Assembly: GCA_024291935.2 (NCBI GenBank)
Contig: CM044309.1
Location: 3,782,001 to 3,846,000 of the forward strand
DNA length: 64,000 bases
From: Okapia johnstoni
Lineage: Eukaryota > Chordata > Mammalia > Artiodactyla > Giraffidae
Direction of reading: 5' to 3'
Positions 39,600-50,457 of this stretch are shown here, one piece after another. The position numbers and the translations under genes are program-made. Position 1 is the first letter of the stretch. Each line of letters starts with the position of its first letter. The notes under the pieces were generated by a model that saw nothing but the letters and a program-made list of their open reading frames with translations, did no database searches and was not told where the DNA came from.

Positions 39600-39935
39600 T
39601 TGAGCTGCTGCCTGAATATTTGCGGCTGCTCCCTGCTTCCCCGCTTCCACCCTCCCCTCCCTAAGCCGTCGTCAGTGTGGTCCTGTTGAAACTTAAGCCA
39701 GGTCGTTCTGTTTAAAGCTCTCTGGCAGCCCGTCCACCTCACTCACAGGAGAACCGTGGGTCCCCACAGCGATCCCCACGCCCTGCACCGTCGGGCCCGT
39801 TCCCTCTTTGGTCTGCTCTGAGCTCTCTCCACTCAGCCCGCAGCGGGCACACTCACCCCCAGACACACCCCGCGCCCAGCGTCTGCCCACAGCGCGTGTG
39901 GGATGCCCCCTTCGTGGAGATCCGCAAAATGGAAT
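39600..39935 (+). mobile_element. GC-rich L2 LINE fragment
   Basis: ttccccgcttccaccctccc, gtcgttctgtttaaagctct, ggcagcccgtccacctcact, then ccccacgccctgcaccgtcg follow L2 in sense order. GC content is unusually high for an L2. Confidence 0.65.
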
Positions 39936-40036
39936 CCACATAGTACAGGGCGCTAGAGGCTGTGTTAAATGTTGAAAGTTTCTGCCACAATTGCATGTAA
40001 GTAAGTCAAGAATTACCTGTACGTAAGAGAGAATTA

Positions 40037-40168
40037 ATGGAGAAGGAAATGGCAACCCACTCCAGTGTTCTTGCCTGGAGAATCCCGGGGACGGAGGAGC
40101 CTGGTGGGCTGCCGTCTATGGGGTCGCACAGAGTCGGACACGACTGAAGTGACTTAGCAGCAGCAGCA
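40037..40168 (+). mobile_element. Bov-A SINE with (AGC)n tail
   Basis: Headless unit from ggagaaggaaatggcaaccc to gactgaagtgacttagcagc. Confidence 0.93.
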
Positions 40169-40517
40169 AGACAGAATTAAGGTGCATGTAACCTAGCAGT
40201 CTGATGCAGGTTTTTCTGGAGTGAGATAGAAGTAGGTTGTCCAGAGTGAGCAATTAAAAGCATAGGATACCAGTTAAATTTTAATTTCAGATAAACAATG
40301 AATCGTTTTCTTATTATGTTCCCAGTATTCCATGGGGATATACCTGTAACAAAAGAAATATCATTTATCTGAAATTCGAATTCAACTGAGCTTCCTATAA
40401 TTTACCTGGCAACTCTCCATAGAAATAGGCTTGAATACTGGCCTTCAACACATTATTTAAGTTCTTTTCACTTCTTTTCACTGTTACCTATGAAAGTGGA
40501 ATAATAATATCCCCTCG
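40169..40517. other. Intronic, no gene seen
   Basis: AT-rich, nothing recognised. Confidence 0.5.
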
Positions 40518-40685
40518 TAAGGCAAGGGCAGGAGGAGAAGGGGCGACAGAAGATGGGATGGTTGGATGGCATCACTGACACAACAGAGTTGAGTTTGAGA
40601 GAGCTCTGGGAGACAGTGAAGGACCAGGAAGCCCGGCCTGCTGCAGTCCATGGGGTCGCAAGAGTCAGACATGACTGAACAAAGG
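40518..40685 (+). mobile_element. BovB LINE 3' end, copy 1 of 2
   Basis: Sense, from ggcaagggcaggaggagaag to gacatgactgaac. Confidence 0.88.
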
Positions 40686-40990
40686 AAGGCAAGGATCTCA
40701 AACCTGTCAACCCTAAAGGAAGTCAGTCCTGAATGTTCATTGGAAGGACTGATGCTGAAGCTGAAGCTGCAATACTTTGACCACCTGATGTGAAGAGCTG
40801 ACTCATTGGAAAAGACCCTGATGCTGGGAAAGGTTGAAGGTGGGAGGGTGAGATGACTGAACGGCATCACTTACTCAGTGGACTTGGGTTTGAGCAAAGT
40901 CAGGGAGATGATGAAGGACAGGGAAGCCTGTCGTGCTGCAGTCCATGGGGTCTCAGAGCGTCAGACTGGACTTAACAACTGAACACTTCA
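40686..40990 (+). mobile_element. BovB LINE 3' end, copy 2 of 2
   Basis: Sense, begins further upstream in the RTE tail (ctaaaggaagtcagtcctga) and ends gacttaacaactgaac. It lies head-to-tail with copy 1 and is more diverged. Confidence 0.88.
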
Positions 40991-41909
40991 CAACGTCTCC
41001 AACACAATTTAAGAAGCAAATTGCAGCTAATTATCATTATTAATATTACAGCTGCCATCTCATTTTGCAAGTGAAGCTTTCAATAAAATATTACAGGATT
41101 TCTAGCAACATAGTCTTTCATATGGAAGTTTGGGTCTTTAAAGTCTCTAAAGAGTCAAATTTGTTTGAAAGCACTTCTTATTTGATAAGAAAGCCTTCAG
41201 GAAACAAATGTAATATTCTGAGAAGAATTATACTTTGTTTTCATCTTGTAAAACTTTTCTTTGATTTTGTACTTGCTGGCTTATTCAATTCAAAAGAATT
41301 CCTTTTCAAGTCCTTTAATGACTTAAAAAAAGAAAGGTAATCCTAACTGTAGCCTACAGTGACATATGGCTTTTACTTTAGTTTTTGTTATAGATTTGTT
41401 CCCTGGCTCATGTGATCTGGCCACCAATTTAATTTAAAGAATGGTCAGTTTTGGTTTTGAAGAATCCGAGCATATGAGAAGCCTTATACATCACATTTCC
41501 TGTGGTCATCCAGCCACTCATTCATTAAAAGAACCAAGAAATTTGTGAATGAAATAATGGAAACTCAGTAATGTACCAGATATTGTTAGTTGCTGAAGAG
41601 TCAGAGAACACAGCATAGTGGCTTCTGATTCCATAGCGCGCTCACTGGGTAGGAGAGGAATGTGCTGTAACCAGAAAAAATAAACAAATATTAACAAACT
41701 AGTGTGACAAGCGCAGTTATCCCTTGCATGAGGACAGTAGTGTATGGGAAGTAAAATGACAGAGCAAATGAATCTGGACAGACTTCGCAAAGGTTGAGAC
41801 ATATTTGGGGTTTGGTTCTTAAAGAAAAAGCTTGTACAAGGAAAACAAAGGCTTAGATGGCATTACCAACAGAAAATACCAAGAGGAAAGGCTTGACTTT
41901 AGTGTCTCC
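40991..41909. other. Intronic, no gene seen
   Basis: AT-rich. The frame at 41065-41340 has no recognisable domain. Confidence 0.5.
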
Positions 41910-42118
41910 TGGGATGTGGTTCTCAGTGGGTGATCCCAGGACCCGAAGCACCATATCACGTGGAAACGTTTCAGAAAGGCAGATTTCCAGAAAAGCACAT
42001 TCTCAGGCTCTAACTCAGACTCCCTGAATCAGAAATCTCTGGAGGTGATGCTCAGCAATCTGTGTATTAGCAAGCCCTCTAGGTGATTCTGTTACTTATA
42101 GTTTGAAAATCACTGGAC
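41910..42118 (+). mobile_element. MER5A hAT MITE
   Basis: Near full length: gtggttctcagtgggtgatc, ctccctgaatcagaaatctc, agcaatctgtgtattagcaa, ending gtttgaaaatcactgg. Confidence 0.82.
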
Positions 42119-42359
42119 TACAGCAACAGAATTTACAAATCCAGGTGCACATAGAATTACCAAGTGTACTTTTTATAAACCCCAGTGACAGGGGGCTCAA
42201 GCTGTAGCAATTAAATCAGATTAAACTTGGGGAGTGGGGTGCAAGCAAAAGTCCAAAGATGGTTTAATGTGTAGCCAGGGTTGAGGACCAATGAGACAGA
42301 GCACATAGTACATGAAGAAAGATGAATAGGCTCTTAACCAAAGAAGACAGAGACACGTA

Positions 42360-42905
42360 AGAATTCACTCAAAACCACTAGTATTCATGAAAATAAAAAT
42401 TAAGCCAACAATAAAGTAACATGAAACACCTTCCCCCAGAATGGCCAGAATTGACTGGTAGGATCAAATGTTGGCATGTTGGCAAAGACACGGAGTGCTG
42501 AAACTGTCCAACATGCTTAGGCAGATACGATGCAACAGTCGTTTAGAATGTCTGGGAATTTCTTATAAAACTAGACATAATAGCAGTTCAACTCCTAAGC
42601 ATTGAAAAGAAATGAAACTGTGTGTCTAGGAAGTACTTGAATAAGAACCTTTTAGCAGTTCTACTCATAGTATCCCCAAACTAGAAACAATTCATCAACA
42701 GGAAAATGGATATATAAAGTGGGGTCTATTCACACAATGGATACTACTCAGTAATAAAAGAGAGCAGACTACTGATATGTACAACAATGTGGGCAAATTT
42801 AGAAGCATTATTCTTACTGAAAGAGACCTTGTACAAAAGAGTATTGTGTGATTGCATTTATATAAATAGAAGTTGCCTGAAATGTAAGTTAGGAGCGGAG
42901 ACTGA
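42360..42905 (+). mobile_element. Old L1M LINE 3' fragment
   Basis: gttggcaaagacacggagtg, catcaacaggaaaatggata, tggatactactcagtaataa, then gtgattgcatttatataaat follow an L1 ORF2 end/3'UTR in sense order. Diverged. Confidence 0.8.
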
Positions 42906-43229
42906 CTTTTCTGAAGCGTCATTCTCATCCTTGTTCTGGTGAAACTTCATTTTTATTTCACTAAAAATAAATTCCTAATGCCATACCCTCTGGAAACCTT
43001 CCTGATATTCCCAGAGTTAACTGAGTCCTCTACAACCTATGCAGAAGCTTATTAGTACACTCACTTCATTGCTGCTACTACTTTTAAAAAATCTATTTCC
43101 ACCCCTTGCAGGCTGGATGGTTTCTTTTGGTTTTGGATTTCTCACGCATAACCCAGCCTTCATCATCTGGTAGGACATAGGGATGAGTGAGGTGGGTGGA
43201 ACAGAGGCGTGCTGGATTACTTGACAATA
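42906..43229. other. Intronic, no gene seen
   Basis: Nothing recognised. Confidence 0.45.
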
Positions 43230-43590
43230 TCTGACACGTTATACCACACTTCTGGGTACACGCTGTCCCTCCTGCCTGGAATGTCCTTCCCCACTCTTTA
43301 TTCCATCTGACTGGTCAGCACGTGCTGTCTCTTGAAGACCTGTGTCACATGTCACGAATCTATCCCTGCACAAGGTCCCCAGGCTGCTCTGGACACCACT
43401 GGGTTTGCTTCTTCCTTACACCCCAGTGTCTGTGTCTCCTCACACCTAACTTGCTATGTTGTAATTAGTGATTTCCGTTCCTTCTGGCTCACTGATTTGT
43501 GATTTTCTCAGGGCCCATTTTGTTTGGTGTTTTTCCTTCGTGTGGTGCTTAGCACGTGTTAATGTTAATGAATATTTGTTAAAGAAGGGA
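43230..43590 (+). mobile_element. L2 LINE 3' end fragment
   Basis: cctgcctggaatgtccttcc, then agacctgtgtcacatgtcac and gtgcttagcacgtgttaatg follow the L2 3' region. Confidence 0.65.
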
Positions 43591-44633
43591 GAAACATATC
43601 CGCAGATTAGCTCAAACTGGGAGCGCGCTTATCAGTTTTAAGTACATTTTATTATGTATTGTGTTCTAAATAACACTTGTGTGTGATCCCTCTGTGACTG
43701 AGAGGATTATTATACAAAGCAGAGGAACAAGCAGTTTTCACTAGGACTTACTCACGAGGTCCTTCAGGCAGCAGCCTGCACCATCAAGGCCCTGAGGAGG
43801 AGCAGCAGGAGGCTTAAAACCGCACATCAAAGTCGGCTCGGCAGCCTTGACTCTGTTGTGTTGGTTTTCCGTGATTTTGTATTATTACCTCCATGGGGGA
43901 TAAAAATGCAAATTTAAGTAACCCAAATTTAGTTAGGAAAGCTAGAACACCAAGCAACAAAACAAACAGAAACTAAGTTTCCCCATCTGCAATTTTTAAG
44001 CCCCAAAAGTATACAAAAAAGCAAAAAAATTACAAGTTCATAAGAAAGTAAACTTCAGAGAATTCAAAACTAAACTATGCCCAAATAAGTATACTAGATG
44101 TTATGATTCTGACTTCAGCAGGGGGGCAATGTGGTCTCTAGAGTTAAGGAATTTTGAGATGTTAAAAGTATTGTGGTACACAGGCAATTTCCAAACGGTC
44201 TCTCTACTAACGTGAAGAGGCAGAATAATAAATCTAGAGTACAGACTCAAACAAATAAGATATTTCACAATCCCAGAGCTTCTACACGGAGAGAAAAGAT
44301 GAAGGGAACAGAACGGTACTGAAGCCCTTTAGAAATGAGAGGCAGTCCAGAAATAAGTCTTAGGTGCATAAAGAGACAGGAAAAGCACTGTTTTTCCAGT
44401 AATGCTGTCATATGCTACAGGAAAATAGAGCAATCTGAAGTATTAACGCTGTCAGATTTCAAAAGGCTAGTTATGAAAGTTGTTGGAGAAATACAGTTCT
44501 GCCAACAAAAAGACCCTAGGCTACCAACACAGAAGAGAAAGTGCAATTTCTTGAGTAAACATTCATACATTTACATGCATATAAGCACCAAAGTGACCAC
44601 AGAGTTAATGTCAAAGAAAAATTGCACTGTATA
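43591..44633. other. Intronic, no gene seen
   Basis: Unique-looking, about 1.0 kb. A 147-codon frame (44335-44778) runs into the following SINE and shows no domain. Confidence 0.5.
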
Positions 44634-44900
44634 TGCTGCTGCTGCTGCTGCTAAGTCGCTTCAGTTGTGTCCGACTCTGTGCGACCCCATAGACAGCAGC
44701 CCACCAGGCTCCCCTGTCCCTGGGAAGCTCCAGGCAAGAACACCGGAGTGGGGTGCCATTTCCTTCTCCAATGCGTGAAAGTGAAGTTGCTCAGTCGTGT
44801 CCGACTCTTAGCGACCCCATGGACCACAGCCTACCAGGCTCCTCTGTCCATGGGATTTTCCAGGCAAGGGTACTGGAGTGGGTTGCCATTGCCTTCTCCG
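44634..44900 (-). mobile_element. Bov-A2 dimeric SINE
   Basis: Antisense dimer: (GCT)n at 44634, unit 1 to about 44772 (tttccttctccaatgc), a linker gtgaaagtgaagttgctcag, then unit 2 to ccattgccttctccgg. Confidence 0.94.
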
Positions 44901-45277
44901 GTAAACAAGACTAGAAAGAACTGAATGTTAGGAAATGGGGTGAATGGAAGTAATGGGGTGATGTTTTACCCTGGGAGCAGCCTGTTTTCCAGGAGGGATT
45001 CTTCCAGAGGGACTGTATATTGGCTCAGGTTGATGGTGGGCCAAAGTTCAGTGTCCCGGAAGGGAGAAGTTTATCCAAAGTTTGGTTAACAAGAATTTTG
45101 TTATCATTGATCAACAAGGATAAAACAGTTTAGCTAATCATTTATGGGTTCAAGAATAAGAATTCCTCTGTGTCTAGCTGTGTCATAGGTAAACAAGGAA
45201 ACATCAGTGATCTTGCCAGAATCATAGTGGTTCTTTGCAGGAAACATCTCCCAAAACACAAAGAGTGAAATAGTGAC

Positions 45278-45304
45278 TGGGGTTTGGGGTGGGGGTGGGG
45301 GTGG
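45278..45304 (+). other. G-quadruplex-forming run
   Basis: Four or more G runs separated by 1-3 bases (ggggtttggggtgggggt then gggggtgg). They lie on the coding strand, so also in the intron RNA. Confidence 0.75.
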
Positions 45305-45367
45305 AATTCTTGACTATCAGTGTTTCTTAGGATCACAGGGCTCAAGTAAAATTCAGCATTATTATGT

Positions 45368-45580
45368 AGGCTTCCCTGGTGACTCAGACAGTAAAGAATC
45401 TGCTTGCAATGGGGGAGACCCAGGTTTGACCTCTGGGTGGGGAAGATCCCCTGGAGAAGGAAATGGCAAACCACTCCAGTATTCTTGCCTGGAGAATCCC
45501 AGGGACAGGGGAGCCTGGGGAACTGCAACCCATGGGGTTGCAAAAGAGTTGGACACGACTGAGTAACTAACAATTTCACT
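45368..45580 (+). mobile_element. Bov-tA SINE
   Basis: Sense, full: ggcttccctggtgactcaga head, ttggacacgactgagtaact end. Confidence 0.93.
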
Positions 45581-45778
45581 TCCAGAGGTTATTTGGCCCA
45601 TGATTTTAGAGATATCTCTACACTGTAAACATTCGAGAGTGGGGTTAATTCATGTTGAGATTTATTCCTGTGTCAGAAGTTGGAAGAAGAATCCAGATTC
45701 ACTCGACCTCCTAACAGACACTCTAAGAAAAGCGGTGATGGGAATTTGGTCCCTTTGTCCTTGTTCTTTATTCTTAGG

Positions 45779-45960
45779 TTTTATTGATTTCTTTTTGTCT
45801 GCGCTGGGTCTTTGTTGCGTGGGCCTTTGGCTGCAGCGAATGAGGACCACCCTCCAGTCGTGGTGCCAGGGCTTTGCATCACCATCGCTGTGCTGGCCCC
45901 TCCTGTTGCCGAGCACAGGCTCTAGGCATCTGGACTTCAGTAGCTGTCTTCTGTCTGAAT
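45779..45960 (-). mobile_element. CHR-type tRNA SINE
   Basis: Antisense: tgggtctttgttgcgtgggc, tcctgttgccgagcacaggc, tctaggcatctggacttcag. Confidence 0.75.
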
Positions 45961-45983
45961 GCAGAGACTCCGATCCAAAGAAT

Positions 45984-45984
<1 letters not shown>

Positions 45985-46027
<43 letters not shown>
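45985..46027. repeat. (AC)n microsatellite
   Basis: About 21 AC units. It may be the tail of a worn Bov-A element (partial head at 46158). Confidence 0.95.
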
Positions 46028-46029
<2 letters not shown>

Positions 46030-46157
46030 AAGTTTTATCTGTGGAAAAGACGCATCCTATTCTGGCTAACTGTGAGATAACCATTATTCCATTAAGGATG
46101 AGTAAGATTCTACACACTCATATTGGTAACATAGGATTCTTAAAAGAGCCTCTCTGT

Positions 46158-46211
46158 GTGGTCTGGCATTGCAAGCAGACACTTTACCCTCTGAGACACC
46201 AGGGAAGCCCC
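46158..46211 (-). mobile_element. Bov-tA head fragment
   Basis: Only the antisense tRNA-like head remains: tggcattgcaagcagacact to agacaccagggaagcccc. Confidence 0.8.
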
Positions 46212-46582
46212 ATCCAGCTGTTGGGAGGTATGTAATTTCCTTGGTTCTGTCTTGCCACCGCTAAAATTTGAAGTGGCAGACCAGTGTTACAGCTTGGTTA
46301 CAGCTCAGTTTTATTTGGAAAGCAAACAAAAATGCATCCTCGAGGCATGAGGGTGTGCCAACCCAAACAACGATCAGAGAAGAGAGAGGCTCGATCTCGG
46401 CTCCTCTTTTTATGTTTTCCCCTCCCCCTGAGCCTGCCCTCTGTAAACCGGGCTGGCCGGGAGGGCTGTTTCTTTCATCTGAGGTTCTCACCAGTCCTTG
46501 GACCTTCCTTTGGTCTATTTTCGCTGGCTTTTCCCTTTCTTTGTCTTTTAGCCACCACTTTGTCTTTCCTCTTCTAACTACC
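46212..46582. other. Intronic, no gene seen
   Basis: T/C-rich. The overlapping open frames 46268-46585 and 46284-46577 show no family features. Confidence 0.5.
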
Positions 46583-47243
46583 TAACACAACCATCTCATC
46601 CTCTGCTGTCCCCTTATTTCTCCTGCCCTCAATCTTTCCCAGCATCAGGGTCTTTCCCAGTGAGTCAGCTCTTCACATCAGGTGGCCAAAGTATTGGAGC
46701 TTCAGCCTCAGCCTGAGTCCCTCCGATGGATATTCAGGACTGATTTCCTTTAGGATGGACTGGTTGGATCTCCTTACAGTCTAAGGGACTCTCAAGAATC
46801 TTCTCCAACACCACAGTTCAAAAGCATCAATTCTTCTGCACTCAGCTTTCTTTATAGTCCAACTCTCACATCCATACATGACCACTGGGAAACCATAGCC
46901 TTGACTAGATGGACCTTTGTTGACAAAGTAATGTCTCTGCTTTTTAATATGCTGTCTAGGTTGGTCATAACTTTTCTTCCAAGGGGCAAGTGTCTTTTAA
47001 TTTCATGGCTGCAGTCACCATCTGCAGTGATTTTGGAGCCCAAGAAAATAAAGTCTGTCACGTTTCCACTGGTTCCCCATCTATTTGCCATGAAGTGACT
47101 AGATGCCATGATCTTGGTTTTTTGAATGTTTAGTTTTAAGCCGCCTTTTTCACTGTCCGCTTTCACCTTCCTCAAGAGGCTCTTTAGTTCCTCTTTGAGG
47201 AACAGCCCCGTTAGGGCTGTGTCATCTGCATATCTGATGTTAC
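46583..47243 (-). mobile_element. BovB LINE fragment lacking its 3' end
   Basis: Antisense. It starts inside the RTE tail (accatctcatcctctgctgt) and runs past the YADD-adjacent region to gtcatctgcatatctgatgt. The last 130 or so bases of the element are missing, so it is not a simple 5' truncation. Confidence 0.92.
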
Positions 47244-47711
47244 ATAGAATGAGGCTAACATTCTGGTTCGAGACATTCTAAAACGTATTCTTCAATGTGA
47301 ACCTACTCCATAAAATTAATACAATCACTAGAGTATTCAATTAATGGTTACTTGATTGTTCATTGTTAAGCACTCCTTCATTATTTAAATTTTAACTTTC
47401 CAATTAAAAGGTCTATTTGGAATTCTCTGAAGAAAATAAATATGATGGATACTTTAGATAGAGGCCTGTGAAAGGCGAATAGAAGTATAAGTGCAAAGTG
47501 AATTCTGTTAACCACCAGTAATCAACCAGTGCTTTGTAAATTTTTACCTTTAATGAAACTAGTATTGAAAATATGTGATATTTAAAGCTACTAAAATTTT
47601 CTAATTTTTTTTAATTTTTAAAAATTTTTATACAATTTTAAAGTGCTACTTTCCTTTTACAGTTACTCTACCATATAGGCTGTATTCCTCATGTACAGTA
47701 CATCACTGAAC
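47244..47711. other. Intronic, no gene seen
   Basis: AT-rich, with a long A/T run at 47580-47640. Confidence 0.5.
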
Positions 47712-47945
47712 CTATCTTTTTTAATTTAATTGGAGGATAATTTCTTTACAATGCTGTGTTGGTTTCTGCTATACATCAACATATCAGCCATAGGCATACA
47801 TATGTCCCCTCTCTCTTGAACCTCCCTTCCACCCCCACCCCATCTCACCCCTCCAGGTTGTCACAGAGCTCCAGGTTGAGCTCCCTGCATCATATAGCAA
47901 TTTCCCACTGGCTCTCTATTTTACATGTGGTGATGTATATGTTTC

Positions 47946-48206
47946 GGAGAAGGCAATGGCACCCCACTCCAGTACTCTTGCCTGGAAAATCCCAGGGATG
48001 GCGGAGCCTGGTGGACTGCAGTCGAGAAGAGTCAGACACGACTGAGCAGCTTCACTTTCACTTTTCACTTTCATGCATTGGAGAAGGAAATGGCAACCCA
48101 CTCCAGTGTTGTTGCCTGGAGGATCCCAGGGATGGGGAGCCTGGTGGGCTGCCGTCTATGGGGTCACACAGAGTCGGACATTGAAGTGACTTAGCAGCAG
48201 CAGCAG
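47946..48206 (+). mobile_element. Bov-A2 dimeric SINE inside L1
   Basis: Sense dimer with a linker of cttcactttcacttttcact type and an (AGC)n tail. Exact 12-bp target duplication tgtatatgtttc at 47934-47945 and 48207-48218. Confidence 0.96.
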
Positions 48207-48445
48207 TGTATATGTTTCAATGCTACTGTCTCACTTTGTCTCACCCTATCTTCCCCCATTGTGTACTCAAGTCTGTTTGCTTTGCATTAAGCTTATCGTA
48301 TGCCCAATAATGTGTGTCTCCCCACTACCCCTGTATCGCCCCTCCTCTCACTGGTAACAGTTTCCTGTATTTTTTAGATTCCACATATGAGTGATATCAT
48401 ACAGTATTTTTCTTTCTCTATCTGACTTATTTCACTTAGCATAGT

Positions 48446-48650
48446 ACCTTTTCAGGTGACGCAGTGGTTAAGAATCTACCTGCCAATGCAGGAGATGCAA
48501 GAGACATCTGGGTTAGGAAGATTTCCTGGAGAAGGAAATGGCAACCCTCTCCAGTAACCTTGCTTGGACACGTCCATGGAGAGAGAAGCCTGGTGGGCTA
48601 CAGTCCACGGGGTCGCAAAGAGTCAGGCACGACTGAGCACCTAAGCAGGC
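48446..48650 (+). mobile_element. Bov-tA SINE inside L1
   Basis: Sense: ttcaggtgacgcagtggtta head to ggcacgactgagcacctaag. More diverged than the Bov-A2 beside it. Confidence 0.9.
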
Positions 48651-50131
48651 ACACAGCACGAATACCCTCCAGATCTGTCTACACTGCTGCTGATGGCAAC
48701 ATGTTGTTCTATCTTAAATACATACATATCACATCTTCTTTATCCATTCATCTGTTGATGGGCACTTAGGTTTCTTCCACATCTTGGCAACTATAAATAA
48801 TGCTTCTATGAACATTGGGATACATGTTTCTTTTCAACCTAGTGTCTTTGGTTTTTTCAGATATAAAACCAGGAGTGTAATTGCTTGGTATAGGCTATTT
48901 CTGTCTTCAGTTTTTTGAGAAACCTTCATACTGTCTTACATAGTGACTGCACCAATTTACATTCCCACCAACAGTGTATACATGAGTTCCTTTTTTCACA
49001 TCCGCACCAACATTTATTAATGTTCTTTTTGATGACAGCCTTTCTAAAAGGTGTGAGGTGACATCTCAGTGTGGCTTTATTTGCCTTTCTCTGATGATTA
49101 GTGCTGTTGAGTATCTTTTCGTGTGCCTGTTGGCACTTCTGCATTTCCTCTTTAGAAAAATGTTTAGTTCTTCTGCTCATTTTTTAATTGAATTATTTGG
49201 TTTTGATGCTGAGTTGAATAGGCTATTTATATGGGTTGAATATTAATACCTTATTAATGATATAATTTGCAAATATTTTCTCCCATTCGGTAGGCTGCCT
49301 TTTAGTTTTGTCAGTGGGTTTATTTGCTGTGAAAAAGGTTTTATGTTTAATTAGGTTCCATTTTTTTATTTTTGCTTTTATCTCCTTTATTTTAGAAGAC
49401 AGATCCAAAAACATATTGCTGGGATTTATGTCAAACAGTGTTCTGCCTATGTTTTCCTCTAGGAGCTTTATAGTATCCAGTCTTTCATTTAGGTCTTTAA
49501 TTCATTTTGAGTTTATTTTTGTATGTGTTGTAAGAGAATATTCTAATTTCATTCTGTTACATGTAACTGTCCAGTTTTCTCAGCACCACTTATTGAAGAG
49601 ATTGTCTTTTCTCCACTGTATATTCTTGCCTGCTTTCCCATAGATTAATTGACCATAAGTTTATGGGTTTATTTCTGGACTTTATTCTGTTCCATTGATC
49701 TATGTGTCTGTTTTTGTGCCATTGCCATACTGTTTCGATTACTGTAACTTTATAGTATAATCTGAAGTCAAGGAACATGGCTTCTCCAGCTCTTCTTTCT
49801 CAATACTACTTTGGCTATTTGGAGTCCTTTGTATTTTCATATGAATTTTAAAATCATTTGTTCTAGTTCTGTGGAAAATGCCCTCGGTACTTTTATAAGA
49901 ATGCATTCAAGCTATAGCTTGCCTTGAATAGTATGGTCATTCTAATAGTATTTAGGTGACTGACACTTGGTCATTTAACAGCCCAAGAGCTGTTACATCT
50001 TTCCATCTGTTTTTATTGTCTTCAGTTTCTTTTATCACCATCTTAAACCCACCTAAGGAGGCAAAAGACCTTTTTTCTATAAACTATAAGATACTGTTGA
50101 AACAAATATACAGTATCTTTAAGAAATAAAG

Positions 50132-50444
50132 GCCTTCCCTGATAGCTCAGCTGGTAAAGAATCCACCTACAATGCAGGAAACCCCAGTTTGATTCCTGGG
50201 TCAGGAAGATCGGCTGGAAAAGGGATAGGCTACCCACTCCAGTATTCTTGGGCTTCCCTGTGGCTCAGCTGGTAAAGAATCTGGCTGCAATGGAGGAGAC
50301 CTGGGTTGGATCCCTGGGTTGAGAAGATCCCCTGGAGAAGGGAAAGGCTACCCACTCCAGTATTCTGGCCTGGAGAATCCCATGGACTGTATAGTCCATG
50401 GGGTCACAAAGAGCCAGACAGGACTGAATGACTTCCACTAATCC
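50132..50444 (+). mobile_element. Bov-tA SINE with a duplicated head
   Basis: A first partial unit (gccttccctgatagctcagc to ccagtattcttg, 50250) is joined to a second full unit (ggcttccctgtggctcagct to gactgaatgacttcc). The whole is flanked by a 13-bp target duplication ttaagaaataaag (50119-50131 and 50445-50457). Confidence 0.94.
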
Positions 50445-50457
50445 TTAAGAAATAAAG

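Larger units (their letters stand above)
47712..50046 (-). mobile_element. L1 LINE, 5'-truncated, interrupted by two SINEs
   Basis: Antisense ruminant L1 of about 1.9 kb net. The 3' end lies near ttaattggaggataatttct. Minus frames 48926-49180 and 49226-49414 read parts of the ORF2 C-terminus (Cys/His and GCEKRN-type tail; KWNLIKHKTFFTANK). Frame-broken. Confidence 0.93.

Noticed and set aside
45368..45450. tRNA gene
   Set aside because: The tRNA-like head belongs to a Bov-tA SINE; the same holds for the other SINE heads.
45600..46235. 211-codon open frame
   Set aside because: It runs through an antisense CHR SINE, an (AC)n microsatellite and a Bov-tA head; no coding evidence.
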